Of a stretch of 64,000 nt of DNA, positions 53,288-63,020 are shown piece by piece. The stretch is from Deferribacteres bacterium (GTDB lineage: Bacteria > Zhuqueibacterota > Zhuqueibacteria > Zhuqueibacterales > Geothermadaptataceae). The position numbers and the translations under genes are program-made. Within the stretch, counting starts at the first letter, position 1. The number at the start of each line of letters is the position of its first letter. Below the pieces are notes generated by a model. The model searched no databases and was not told where the DNA came from. It was given only the letters and a program-made list of their open reading frames with translations. Where the stretch lies: the NCBI GenBank assembly GCA_020633655.1, contig JACKDF010000002.1, positions 1-64,000 on the forward strand. The letters run 5' to 3'.

Positions 53288-54449
53288 ACTGTTAACGATT
53301 ATGACGCAAATGAATTTTAAACTGAAGTGCAGGCTGTTTGCCTTGCATATACTATTACTCTCCTCGCTCATTCTACTGCCTTTGCGTGCGCAGGTTGGGG
53401 CACAGCGTCTGGATAAACATACAGCACAGCAATTGATCGACAATCTGCAGCATGCCTCAGAAAATGAGGCGTATTCCGGTACGCTTACGGTGCAGGATTT
53501 CTTTGGGAAAAGTGAGACGAGCCAATGGAAAATCGATGTTTGGCCGACGCATCGTGCTGTTTACCAACTTTTCGATGAAAAGGCAGACAGCGTGGTGCTC
53601 GTTCTCGTCCGTGATCAGGAAAAATTGTATTTCAAACCCTCCGGCAGAAAGCAAAATCGTCTCATTCGCCGCTATATTCACTCGTGGTTTCGCCAGATGC
53701 ACTTATTCAGTGATCCCGATCTGTTAACACAGAATTATCAGTTCGATCTCAGTGACGGAGAAGAACATCGTGGTCGAATAACAAAATTTCTCCAGGTTTC
53801 TCCGCTGTACGACGGACGGTCTGATCTGTCAATACGATTTGACGCGGAAAATTACTTTCTCTATTCCCTTACAAGAAAATTCGCTTCCGATTCAACCGGA
53901 ATTGGAACCTATAAACGACAATGGCAGGATCTGAATTTTGCTGTTCCGGATACTGCGATTTTTCAGGAAGCAATCGCCGGCACTGAACTCTGGGATGAGA
54001 AACGTCCGGAACCACAAAATTTTACAAATCTAACCCAATTTCTGGCTCATTCAAAAGCTGATTTTCTCTTGCCTCAATACGCGCCAACAGGTTTTAAATT
54101 GCAATTCATTCGACAACTTGAGCATCGCAATATCAACATTTTACACTTTTTATACTCCGATGGTTTGAGCACAATATCCCTTTTTCAGGACAAAGAAGGA
54201 CACAAACCCAGAAAAAGACGTCCACCTGAACTGGAGATAATCAATGTGATTGCTGGTGAAAAAGATAAAATCCATTATCGATTGATCAGCGAAATTACTA
54301 CAGCGGAATTGGAGCACATGGAAAATCAATTGTTTTCTGTCAAAAGAGAGTCGGGATTTTCATTATGGTTGTGGGGAACCGGTTTGGGTGTGTTCGTTGG
54401 AATAAATTTTATCTTTTGGTTTGTGCTCATTTGGAGAAAAAAACATTAA
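53280..54449 (+). CDS. RseB/MucB-like regulatory protein with C-terminal membrane anchor
   Basis: About 389 residues if begun at 53280, overlapping the anti-sigma stop by 8 bases; the ATG at 53310 (MNFKLKCRLF) gives a neater signal peptide. The periplasmic N-domain follows the LolA/RseB pattern (QQLIDNLQHASENEAYSGTLTVQDF, then long antiparallel strands). A MucB-type C-domain begins near 260 (ADFLLPQYAPTGFKLQF, LSTISLFQDKEG). Unlike E. coli RseB it ends in a membrane helix (LWGTGLGVFVGINFIFWFVLIW) and a basic tail. It is expected to sense envelope lipids and shield the anti-sigma factor. Confidence 0.75.
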   Translation: MIELLTIMTQMNFKLKCRLFALHILLLSSLILLPLRAQVGAQRLDKHTAQQLIDNLQHASENEAYSGTLTVQDFFGKSETSQWKIDVWPTHRAVYQLFDEKADSVVLVLVRDQEKLYFKPSGRKQNRLIRRYIHSWFRQMHLFSDPDLLTQNYQFDLSDGEEHRGRITKFLQVSPLYDGRSDLSIRFDAENYFLYSLTRKFASDSTGIGTYKRQWQDLNFAVPDTAIFQEAIAGTELWDEKRPEPQNFTNLTQFLAHSKADFLLPQYAPTGFKLQFIRQLEHRNINILHFLYSDGLSTISLFQDKEGHKPRKRRPPELEIINVIAGEKDKIHYRLISEITTAELEHMENQLFSVKRESGFSLWLWGTGLGVFVGINFIFWFVLIWRKKH

Positions 54450-54548
54450 TTGGCTGTGAAAAATTTTACCTTTGGTAAATCATTTTCGGCATACAATCGG
54501 TTTTAAAAAATAAAGCAGTAACGCATACATAATTACGGATTTATAAAA

Positions 54549-56138
54549 ATGAAAGAACAAATGACTATCAAAATTCTCAAAGTAGCTTCTGTACTTGCCA
54601 TGTTTACCCTGTTGTACGCTTGTGGTTCGGGTGAAAATGAAAACCGCGCGCAAAATGGTCGTGGCATGGAAGGGATGGGACCGGGCACGGAAAAAGCTGC
54701 AATCCCGGTTCAAACTGCCGTTGTGAAGCGTGGTGATATTTCTACTTTTCTCCTCCACACAACAACGATCGAGGCAGAAAAAGTTGTCGATGTGGTGTCG
54801 AAGGTCGCTGGCCATGTTGTAAAATTAGCAGTTGAAGAAGGTATGCAGGTTAAAAAAGGCCAGATTTTAGCACAATTGAACGAAGCTGAATTAAAAATTG
54901 ACCTGCTGCAAGCAAAGGTGCGCATGGAAACCGACAAAAATGCTCTCGACCGGGCACAGGATATGTTGTCAAAAAACCTGATTGCCAAAGAGAATTTCGA
55001 CACGGTGCAAATGCAATATGAAAGTTCAAAAGCAGCGTATGAAGCGGCACGGTTGAAAGTTGAGTATACGGAAGTGGAAGCACCTATTTCCGGTGTCATT
55101 TCAAATCGTCACATTGAGCTGGGGCAGCGAGTTAATGCAAACGAAATATTGTTCACCATAGCTGATTTCAACCCGTTGCGTGCACGAATTTATGTGCCGG
55201 AAAAAGATATCGCCCGGGTTTTTGTTGGACAGGAAGCCATCATCAAAGTGGATGCTTTGGCAGACAGGGAATTTACCGGAAAAGTGACGATGATCAGTCC
55301 GGTTGTTGACCCTACTAACGGAACGGTAAAAGTGACCATCGATATTGACGGGGCTCAGAAATGGCTCAAGCCAGGTATGTTTGCCTCCATCTACATCACT
55401 ACGGAGAAACATGAAAATACCTTGCTCATTCCGAAAAAAGCTTTGCTCCTCGAGAGCGAAACAGATCAAGTTTATGTGATGCAGGATGGAAGGGCACACA
55501 AAGTGGCGCTCACCATCGGTTTTTCTTCCGGTGATAATGTGGAAGTCCTCGATGGATTGCAGGAAGGGCAGCAGGTGGTAACCATTGGACAGGATGGTTT
55601 ACGCGAAGGTTTGCCAATTAAAGTGCCCGGCGAACAAATCGTGCCGGAAGAAACTGTAACGCAAGCCGGAATTCCTGAGCAGCCGCAGAAACCGCAAAAA
55701 AATTTAAAACAACAGGAAACTGTAACCAAAACTTCCCCGGTACAGCAGGATCGGCCAAAAGAAAAACGCCCGGTTCCAATGGATGAACCGAAAGTGACTC
55801 CGAGCCAACCGCAAAAAACGGAGCCCTCAGCTCAGGTTGACATGGAGATGTTGAAGCAGCTTGAAACGGAAATTTTGGAATCACGATTCGGGCGCCGGTT
55901 CTATGATATGCGCGTTAGTGAAGACCCTACAATTGAAACCGATCCGGTAAAGAAAATGGCTTACTTTAAAGAGTTCGTTGGTACCATGCTTGGGCGTATT
56001 TCCGAACGTTCTCCGGAAGTGGCGGAGGCCTTCGAAGCCGAAGTTGCCAAAGATCCGGAGATGGAAACGAATTTATTAAAACAATACCGTTTCCTTCGTG
56101 ATCGCATGCGCACTATGCGTGGCGGACCGGGACAATAA
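54549..56138 (+). CDS. RND membrane-fusion lipoprotein with long C-terminal extension
   Basis: 529 residues; usual MFPs have about 350-420. Lipobox LLYACGSG (Cys25). Core, to about residue 360: VVDVVSKVAGHVVKLAVEEG (lipoyl half), a helical hairpin (DKNALDRAQDMLSKNLIAKENFDTVQMQ-type, about 118-160), EVEAPISGVISNRHIELG, the beta barrel and the membrane-proximal domain. Extension: a Pro/Gln/Lys-rich linker (about 370-430) and a helical module (MEMLKQLETEILESRFGRRFYDMR...LLKQYRFLRDRMRTM). Adaptor for one or both pumps that follow; no TolC gene is in this cluster. It starts 99 bases after the RseB-like gene. Confidence 0.9.
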   Translation: MKEQMTIKILKVASVLAMFTLLYACGSGENENRAQNGRGMEGMGPGTEKAAIPVQTAVVKRGDISTFLLHTTTIEAEKVVDVVSKVAGHVVKLAVEEGMQVKKGQILAQLNEAELKIDLLQAKVRMETDKNALDRAQDMLSKNLIAKENFDTVQMQYESSKAAYEAARLKVEYTEVEAPISGVISNRHIELGQRVNANEILFTIADFNPLRARIYVPEKDIARVFVGQEAIIKVDALADREFTGKVTMISPVVDPTNGTVKVTIDIDGAQKWLKPGMFASIYITTEKHENTLLIPKKALLLESETDQVYVMQDGRAHKVALTIGFSSGDNVEVLDGLQEGQQVVTIGQDGLREGLPIKVPGEQIVPEETVTQAGIPEQPQKPQKNLKQQETVTKTSPVQQDRPKEKRPVPMDEPKVTPSQPQKTEPSAQVDMEMLKQLETEILESRFGRRFYDMRVSEDPTIETDPVKKMAYFKEFVGTMLGRISERSPEVAEAFEAEVAKDPEMETNLLKQYRFLRDRMRTMRGGPGQ

Positions 56139-56203
56139 ACACTATCCAAATCCACTATCCAATTCCAATGTCAATTTTTCAAAGAACTTAACTGGATAAT
56201 TTT

Positions 56204-59200
56204 ATGTCGATTCCAGAATTTGCCGTAAAACGACCAATCACGATGCTGATGATTATTGTCAGCGTCCTTGTCATAGGGCTGCTCAGTCTGAACAGGCTGC
56301 CCCTCACTTTTTTCCCTGAATTTTCCTCTTCGCATTTGCGCATCGACGTGCCCTATCCTTCTTCTTCACCGCAGGAAGTCGAACGCTTGATAACCAAGCC
56401 CATTGAAGATATGATGGGAACGGTAACCAATCTCGAAAGCATGTCGAGCTCCTCCTCAGGCTCAGGTAGTAATGTAAATCTTGAATTTGTGGCCGGCACA
56501 GATATGGATTTGGCCTCCGTGGAAGTGCGCGACCGCATTGACCGTGTCCGTTCACTTTTGCCCGATGATGTTGAGCGTGTCAATATTCGTCGCTGGCAAA
56601 CGACGGATATGCCCGTTTTCCAGTTTAGTGTGGCATGGAACAAAGGGAGTGACGCTCTTTACGACCTGGTCAACAAGATTCTCATTCCACAATTGCAGCG
56701 CATCGAAGGCGTTGCCAATGTTGATATTCGTGGCATGGATGAACGCAAAGTACTCGTGGAGCTTGATCTCGAACGCATGCGGGCGCATCAGCTTGACTTT
56801 TTTCAATTGGCTTCGAGTTTACGGCAAAACAATATTAACGTCGCTGGTGGTACCGTCATGCAGGGTGGACGCGAATTTTCCGTGCGCACTATCGGCGAAT
56901 ACCGCACGGTCGAAGAAATTGCCGAAACGCCGATTCGTGGCAGCAGTCTTGTGTTGCGTGATGTTGCCTCTGTGAAATTTGCCTTTCCCGAGAAAACCCG
57001 TTTTGGCCGCCTGAATAAAAGCAATGCCGTGGATTTGCAGGTGTATAAAGCCAGCACCGCGAATGTTATCGATGTGGCTGAAAAAAGCCTGCAATTCCTG
57101 AATGAATTAAAACAGGAAAGCAAATACAAAGGTGTGGAGATTCAGGTCTACCGGGACCAATCAGATGAAATCAAAACAAGCCTTCTCAATTTAACAATAT
57201 CCGGTTTGCTGGGAGCGGTGCTAGCCGTGCTCATTCTTTATTTTTTCCTGCGCAAAGTCCGAAGTACAATCATCATCGCCATGGCCATTCCAATTTCCAT
57301 TATCACCACGTTTTTGCTTATTTACCTTCTACGCATGGCACCGTTCAATTCAACAATCACCATCAATATCGTATCTTTATCCGGTTTGATGTTCGCTGTT
57401 GGCATGCTCGTCGATCCTGCTGTTGTGGTGCTGGAGAATATCTTCCGCCACAAGCAGGAAGAGAAATTGAATGCCATCGATGCAGCCATCGTCGGGGCAA
57501 AAGAAGTCGCCGTCGCTGTCACCGCGGCTGTACTCACGACGGTTATTGTCTTTGTGCCCATGCTGTTTATGGAAGGGGGTGGCTTCGGCCGCTGGATGGG
57601 GGATTTTGGTGTCGCCATCTGCGTCGCGTCGATTGCCAGTTTGTTGATGAGTTTAACATTGATTCCTCTGGCTTCCTCCTTTTTGTTTACTGGTGAGGAA
57701 AAACAGAAAAATAAACTCATTGCCGGTTTAAGTGACGGTTACGCGAAAATTATCGGCCGCCTTGTGCGTTTCCCGGTTTCTCTGGTTGTGCTCCTGTTCG
57801 GTATCGGACTTTTGTGGGGCACCTGGTACCTGAAAGACCTGATCGACCGCGATTGGATGCCGCGCACTCCCTCACGCCGCATGGATTTAGGCATGGAAAT
57901 CGATCGCAATTTTTCCATCGATGAGGTGCATGTCATGTTTGACTCCCTGGAAAATATTTTATTGAAAAATAAACAGAAATTCGAAATCGATAATGTCGCA
58001 ACCGATTATCGCAAGCGCGGTGGCCGGCTGACAATTTATTTCATCCCGGAAGAAGATGGCCAGAAAAACACCACAGAACTTTATGACGAAATTCGGGCCA
58101 GTTTACCGGAGTTCGCCGGGGTTGAGTTTCAGGTTGGCCGGCGCCATGGTCGCGGTGGCAACGAAGAAGGCGTGTCCATCGAGCTCAAGGGTGAAAGCCT
58201 TTCCGTATTGCGCACCTTTTCCGAAGAAATTCGCCATCGCCTGCAGGGCATTGACGGCATTAAAGATATCGATACATCCCTCGAGCGTGGGGATGAGGAA
58301 TTGCAGGTGACCGTCGATCGCGTGCGCTCACAAAATATTGGTCTCTCCGCACAGGATGTTGCACGATCGATCTCTTCCGCTCTCGGTGGACGGTCAACCT
58401 CGCGCTTCAAAGCGCAGGACAGGGAAGTGGACATTCTCATGCAATTGGCGGAAGAAGACCGTACCAACCGGCAGCAACTTGAAAATATGGCGCTGCAGAA
58501 TAGCGAACAAAATATGGTGCAGGTGTCCTCCGTCGCTGATATGCAGCTTCGCAAAGGACCGCAAACAATAGAGCGGGAAGACCGCCGGTCCACGGTGACG
58601 GTTTTTGCCAATACCGACAGCCGCGGGATGTTTTCCGTAAGCCGGGAAATCAACAAACGCCTTGCCGATCTCAACCTGCCACCGGGGTACAGCTGGTCCC
58701 TGGGCAGAAATTTCCAGGAAATGCAGCAAGGTGAGCAGGATTCAATGTTTGCCATTTGGCTTGCCGTGATTCTGATTTACATCGTCATGGCCTCCCTCTT
58801 TGAATCGTTTATTCATCCGTTTACAATCATGTTCTCCGTGCCCTTCGCACTGTCCGGTGTTTTTCTCATGTTCTGGCTCACGGACACGAACCTGACGACG
58901 ATGGGCTGGTTAGGCATTCTCGTGGTGTGCGGACTTGTGGTCAACAACGGCATCATTCTCATCGACGCCATAAACAAACGGCGGCGGTCAGGATTCTCCC
59001 GCACCGAAGCGATCATCATCGGTGGAAAAAATCGGGTTCGGCCAATTCTCATGACCACACTTACCACGATTCTTGGCCTGGCTCCCCTCGTTATTCCGGC
59101 AATGTTCCCGCAATTTTTTGGGCCACAGGAAGGACGGTCGGGTATGTATAGTCCGGTCGGAATTGCCATCGTTGGCGGACTGGTAACCAGTACCCCGCTG

Positions 59201-59320
59201 ACGCTTTTTATAATCCCCGTCGTGTACGTTTTTCTCGATGATCTGACACGCTGGGCGAAAAATGTACTCGATAACACGCTGAAGCGTTCCCGGCTCACAA
59301 CCGCCACGCAAGAAAGTTGA
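56204..59320 (+). CDS. RND efflux pump, first of tandem pair
   Basis: 1038 residues. Starts MSIPEFAVKRPITMLMIIVSV, typical of HAE1-type permeases. First porter domain YPSSSPQEVERLITKPIED. TM4 reads AVGMLVDPAVVVLENIF: the first relay Asp is kept, and the second position is Pro instead of Asp/Asn. C-terminal half repeats the TM pattern (VVCGLVVNNGIILIDAINKRRR in TM10-11). Long periplasmic loop with a basic RRHGRGGNEEG. The substrate is unknown. 65 bases after the MFP gene. Differs enough from the pump at 59.4 kb to be a separate subfamily, not a recent duplicate. Confidence 0.92.
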   Translation: MSIPEFAVKRPITMLMIIVSVLVIGLLSLNRLPLTFFPEFSSSHLRIDVPYPSSSPQEVERLITKPIEDMMGTVTNLESMSSSSSGSGSNVNLEFVAGTDMDLASVEVRDRIDRVRSLLPDDVERVNIRRWQTTDMPVFQFSVAWNKGSDALYDLVNKILIPQLQRIEGVANVDIRGMDERKVLVELDLERMRAHQLDFFQLASSLRQNNINVAGGTVMQGGREFSVRTIGEYRTVEEIAETPIRGSSLVLRDVASVKFAFPEKTRFGRLNKSNAVDLQVYKASTANVIDVAEKSLQFLNELKQESKYKGVEIQVYRDQSDEIKTSLLNLTISGLLGAVLAVLILYFFLRKVRSTIIIAMAIPISIITTFLLIYLLRMAPFNSTITINIVSLSGLMFAVGMLVDPAVVVLENIFRHKQEEKLNAIDAAIVGAKEVAVAVTAAVLTTVIVFVPMLFMEGGGFGRWMGDFGVAICVASIASLLMSLTLIPLASSFLFTGEEKQKNKLIAGLSDGYAKIIGRLVRFPVSLVVLLFGIGLLWGTWYLKDLIDRDWMPRTPSRRMDLGMEIDRNFSIDEVHVMFDSLENILLKNKQKFEIDNVATDYRKRGGRLTIYFIPEEDGQKNTTELYDEIRASLPEFAGVEFQVGRRHGRGGNEEGVSIELKGESLSVLRTFSEEIRHRLQGIDGIKDIDTSLERGDEELQVTVDRVRSQNIGLSAQDVARSISSALGGRSTSRFKAQDREVDILMQLAEEDRTNRQQLENMALQNSEQNMVQVSSVADMQLRKGPQTIEREDRRSTVTVFANTDSRGMFSVSREINKRLADLNLPPGYSWSLGRNFQEMQQGEQDSMFAIWLAVILIYIVMASLFESFIHPFTIMFSVPFALSGVFLMFWLTDTNLTTMGWLGILVVCGLVVNNGIILIDAINKRRRSGFSRTEAIIIGGKNRVRPILMTTLTTILGLAPLVIPAMFPQFFGPQEGRSGMYSPVGIAIVGGLVTSTPLTLFIIPVVYVFLDDLTRWAKNVLDNTLKRSRLTTATQES

Positions 59321-59325
59321 GGAAG

Positions 59326-59354
59326 CTCTGACAGGGTTTCAAACCCTGCCAGAG
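59326..59354 (+). terminator. Hairpin with T-run between the two RND pump genes
   Basis: CTCTGACAGGGTTT and AAACCCTGCCAGAG pair over 14 bases with one mismatch; T8 follows at 59361-59368. It is 6 bases after the first pump's stop and 50 bases before the second pump's start. It may partly end transcription and lower the second pump's level, or be a dispersed palindrome of the CTGNCAGGGTTTCAAACCCTG type. Confidence 0.6.
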
Positions 59355-59402
59355 TTGGACTTTTTTTTAATAAATACTCAAACCATACTAAAGTATTGAC
59401 TT

Positions 59403-62400
59403 ATGAAAATTGTTAATTTTTCCATTACACGGCCGGTAACGATTACCATGTTTACCGTTGCCGCTGTTATTTTCGGATATGTTGCATTCGACCGTCTTCC
59501 CATTAACCTTTTGCCGGATATTTCTTATCCTTCGCTCACCGTTCGTACGGAATACACAGGTACAGCTCCGGGTGAAATGGAGTACCTGATTTCCAAACCC
59601 GTGGAGGAAGCGGTGGGTGTCGTCTCCGGTGTCGTGCGCACCAGCTCCATTTCCCGGCCGGGTATTTCTGACGTCACTCTCGAGTTCGAATGGGGCACCA
59701 ATATGGATTTTGCCTCTTTGGATGTACGTGAAAAAATGGACCTGCTCAATTTACCCCAGGATGCGGAAAAACCCATTCTCCTGCGCTTTGATCCCTCCCT
59801 CGATCCAATCATGCGTATCGCATTGGCAGGACAGGAATCGTTGATTTCGTTGCGACTGCTGGCGGAAGAACGCATTAAACAGGATCTGGAATCGCTGGAT
59901 GGTGTTGCCTCGGTGCTGGTTTCCGGCGGACTGGAAGAGGAAATTCAGGTGAATTTGAATGAGGGAAAACTGGCATCCCTCGGCATCTCTATCAATTCGG
60001 TCATCACCCGTTTGGCGCAGGAAAATGTCAATCTCACCGGTGGCACTTTAAAAGACGGTGAAGCTGAATTTCTCGTCCGCACTTTAAATGAGTTCACGAC
60101 TGTGGAAGAAATGAATGACATCGTTGTGATCATGAAAAATGGGGTGCCCGTGCTTTTAAAGGATATTGCCGACATCCGCAAAAGCCACAAAGAGCGCAAG
60201 GTGATCACCCATCTCAATGGGGCGGAGTCGGTGGAAATTGCCATCTACAAAGAAGCCGATAAAAACACTGTACTCGTCGCAGATGGGGTGAAGCAGCGTT
60301 TGTTTAACATTGTCGATGAATTCAAAGCCTACGATGTACCTATCGATGTCACGATCATTAACGACCAGTCACAATTTATCCAGAGCTCCGTCGACGAAGT
60401 GATGAACACCGCAATTTGGGGTGGGATTTTCGCGGTCATCGTGCTGTTTCTTTTCCTGCGCAGCCTGAAAAGCACGACCATTATCAGTCTGGCGATTCCC
60501 ATTTCGGTCATCGTTACTTTTTTCTGCATGTACCTTGCGGATGTTTCCCTCAATATCATGTCCCTTGGCGGCCTTGCCCTTGGTGTGGGGATGCTGGTGG
60601 ATAATGCTATCGTTGTGCTCGAAGCCATTGACCGCTATCGAGGGCAGGGGATGGGCATTGCCGAAGCCGCAAGCAAAGGAGCGAGCGAGGTTGGCACTGC
60701 GGTTATCGCTTCAACCCTGACGACGATTTGCGTCTTTGTGCCTATCATTTTTGTGGAAGGCATTGCCGGGCAGTTGTTCAACGACCAGGCTCTTGCCGTT
60801 ACTTTTTCCCTTGCAGCCTCGCTCTTTGTCGCGCTCACCCTTATTCCCATGTTGTCGGCACGGGAGTATAAGTCGGGCACAACCGAGGAAGGTGCAGCCT
60901 CAGGCTCAAAAAGCCGCAATGTCGCGCATACAATTTTTGTCGCCGCCCCGGCAATCGTGCTCTCCTTCATTGGTAAAATCATCCACTTGGTGGCGAAAAT
61001 TCTTGATCGGATTTTCGCACCGGTTATGAATACCTTTGACCGCGGATTGCAGGCCTTGCTCGATTTCTATCCTGTGTTTCTGGAAAAGGTTTTAAACCGT
61101 CGTCTGCTTCTCATTTCTTCCACTGTCCTGTTGTTTATTTTGAGCCTGTTTGGCATTGGATTTATCGGTACCGAACTCATTCCCGAGATCAGTCAGGGTG
61201 AATTTTTTATCGATATTAAAATGCCGATTGGCACGCCGGTGGAAGAAACCGACCGCACGGTAAACGCCATTGCTTTGGCGGTTCAGCCAATAGATAATAT
61301 CGCCAGTGTTTATGCCGTCGCCGGCACCGCAGCGCAGATGGGATTCAGCTCTACAGAGGAACGGGAGAATCTTGGACAAATTCACGTGCGCCTGAACGAA
61401 GGTTTGGTAGGCGAAGTGGAAAACGATGTCATGGAAAAAATCCGCCAGAAACTGGAGGAAATTCCTGGAATCGAGTACAAGTTTTCCCGCCCGACTTTAT
61501 TCAGCTTCAGCACCCCGGTGGAGGTGGAAGTGCGGGGTTACAATCTGCAGGAACTGGAGCGATTGAGCCTGCAATTGACCCAGGACATGCGCACGATTGA
61601 CGGTTTGGTGGACGTGAAAGCCAGCACCGAGGGTGGTAATCCCGAGGTGCAGATCGTATTCAACCGCAAGCGTGTGGCGCAGATGGGACTCGATGTCTCC
61701 ACAATCGGCCAGATTGTGCGCCGCAAGGTGCAGGGCGAAGTGGCAACAGAGTTTACCCGCCAGGACCGCAAAGTCGATATCCGTGTGCGTGATCAGGAAG
61801 AATTCCGCCGCAACGTGGATGACCTGCACCGCATGGCGGTGAATCCCCAGGGCGAGGTGCCGATTCCCCTGGCTTCGGTTGCCGATATTGTTCTCGAAAA
61901 AGGTCCCAGCGAGATTCGCCGCGTCGACCAGGAGCGGGTCGCGCTGATTACCGCCAACATCAGTGGTCGTGATCTCGGCAGTATTGCCCAGGATATTCAG
62001 GGGAAGATCGATCAAATCCAACTGCCGCCGGACTTTCGCATTAAAATCAGCGGCCAGCAGCGGGAAATGGCCACCAGTTTCGACAGCATGAAACTGGCCA
62101 TTGCCCTGGCGGTATTTCTCGTTTATCTGGTGATGGCCTCGCAGTTTGAGTCCCTGGTGCAGCCGTTTATCATCATGTTTACTATTCCTTTTGCGCTCAT
62201 TGGCGTTGTACTGACACTGCTGGTGACGCAGACGCCGATCAGTGTAGTTGTGCTTATCGGGGTGATTATGCTGGCGGGAATTGTGGTGAATAATGCCATT
62301 GTGCTGGTGGATTATATCAACCAGTTGCGCAAGGAAGGCAAGGAAAAGCGGGAAGCGATTAAACTCGCCGGCCAGGTGCGCTTGCGCCCGATTCTCATGA

Positions 62401-62573
62401 CCACGCTGACGACAGTACTTGGCCTGCTGCCCATGGCTCTCGGCCTCGGCGAAGGCGCCGAACTGCGCACTCCCCTTGCCATTACCGTCATTGGCGGTTT
62501 ATTGGTTGGCACGCTGCTCACGCTGGTGGTCATTCCCACAGTTTATGATGCAGTGGTAAAAGAGAAACAATAA
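59403..62573 (+). CDS. RND efflux pump, second of tandem pair
   Basis: 1056 residues. Starts MKIVNFSITRPVTITMFTVAAVIFGYVAF. Porter domain: YTGTAPGEMEYLISKPVEEAVG. TM4: GVGMLVDNAIVVLEAIDRY, the Asp-Asn form common in FCB RND pumps. A loop near 495-510 is Ser/Gly/Lys-rich (EEGAASGSKSRN). TM10-11: LAGIVVNNAIVLVDYINQLRKEGK. With the single MFP before them, the two pumps resemble the MdtABC layout, where two RND proteins share one adaptor, although a terminator-like hairpin lies between them here. No ribosome site is obvious before the ATG. Confidence 0.92.
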   Translation: MKIVNFSITRPVTITMFTVAAVIFGYVAFDRLPINLLPDISYPSLTVRTEYTGTAPGEMEYLISKPVEEAVGVVSGVVRTSSISRPGISDVTLEFEWGTNMDFASLDVREKMDLLNLPQDAEKPILLRFDPSLDPIMRIALAGQESLISLRLLAEERIKQDLESLDGVASVLVSGGLEEEIQVNLNEGKLASLGISINSVITRLAQENVNLTGGTLKDGEAEFLVRTLNEFTTVEEMNDIVVIMKNGVPVLLKDIADIRKSHKERKVITHLNGAESVEIAIYKEADKNTVLVADGVKQRLFNIVDEFKAYDVPIDVTIINDQSQFIQSSVDEVMNTAIWGGIFAVIVLFLFLRSLKSTTIISLAIPISVIVTFFCMYLADVSLNIMSLGGLALGVGMLVDNAIVVLEAIDRYRGQGMGIAEAASKGASEVGTAVIASTLTTICVFVPIIFVEGIAGQLFNDQALAVTFSLAASLFVALTLIPMLSAREYKSGTTEEGAASGSKSRNVAHTIFVAAPAIVLSFIGKIIHLVAKILDRIFAPVMNTFDRGLQALLDFYPVFLEKVLNRRLLLISSTVLLFILSLFGIGFIGTELIPEISQGEFFIDIKMPIGTPVEETDRTVNAIALAVQPIDNIASVYAVAGTAAQMGFSSTEERENLGQIHVRLNEGLVGEVENDVMEKIRQKLEEIPGIEYKFSRPTLFSFSTPVEVEVRGYNLQELERLSLQLTQDMRTIDGLVDVKASTEGGNPEVQIVFNRKRVAQMGLDVSTIGQIVRRKVQGEVATEFTRQDRKVDIRVRDQEEFRRNVDDLHRMAVNPQGEVPIPLASVADIVLEKGPSEIRRVDQERVALITANISGRDLGSIAQDIQGKIDQIQLPPDFRIKISGQQREMATSFDSMKLAIALAVFLVYLVMASQFESLVQPFIIMFTIPFALIGVVLTLLVTQTPISVVVLIGVIMLAGIVVNNAIVLVDYINQLRKEGKEKREAIKLAGQVRLRPILMTTLTTVLGLLPMALGLGEGAELRTPLAITVIGGLLVGTLLTLVVIPTVYDAVVKEKQ

Positions 62574-62600
62574 ACAATAAACAATACCCAATAATCAATG

Positions 62601-62631
62601 CTCAATTTTCAATTGTAATTTGAAAATTGAG
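62601..62631 (+). terminator. Hairpin after the second RND pump
   Basis: CTCAATTTTCAA and TTGAAAATTGAG are perfect 12-base inverted repeats with a 7-base loop, 27 bases after the stop. No clean T-run follows (GTGTTGTTTATTG). The right flank resembles 8496-8513. Confidence 0.5.
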
Positions 62632-62693
62632 TGTTGTTTATTGAATATTGTGTGTTGAATTTTTTCTTATTTTCCTGCCAGTTTTTCTTCCAC

Positions 62694-62861
62694 TCATTCC
62701 AGGTTTCTTTTAAATTCGACATAAAGGGGAAATTGCTCCGCCAGTACCCGCCAGTGTTCTGCTGCTTGCTCAAACAAACCGCGCGCGGTGTCTGTGTCGT
62801 CTTTCTTTTCGTACACCAAACCCAGGTTAATTAATGAAATGGCGAGTCCGTATCTTAAATT
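62694..62861 (-). pseudogene. Remnant of a TPR-protein C-terminus
   Basis: On the minus strand a frame of 56 codons ends at a TGA at 62694-62696 and is closed upstream by an in-frame TGA at 62862-62864. It reads LAISLINLGLVYEKKDDTD, then LFEQAAEHWRVLAEQFPLY, the helix pattern of a tetratricopeptide repeat. There is no start codon or ribosome site. It looks like the decayed end of a larger gene lost by deletion. The rest of 62574-63020 holds no gene. Confidence 0.6.
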
Positions 62862-63020
62862 TCACAGTCCGGTGATTTTTTTGGAGCAGGGAGTTCAATA
62901 TTAAACCTCTGATGGAAAAATTTTTTGCAACGCAATGGGAAAATGCTGATCTTATGGTAAAATAAACATCCGGTGTAAATCAACATGCCGTCGTTATTTT
63001 TCATAAGGAGGAGAGGCGTT

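Noticed and set aside
58129..58755. 208-codon open frame on the minus strand
   Set aside because: Shadow of the RND pump at 56.2 kb, Ser/Arg-rich, with no ribosome site.
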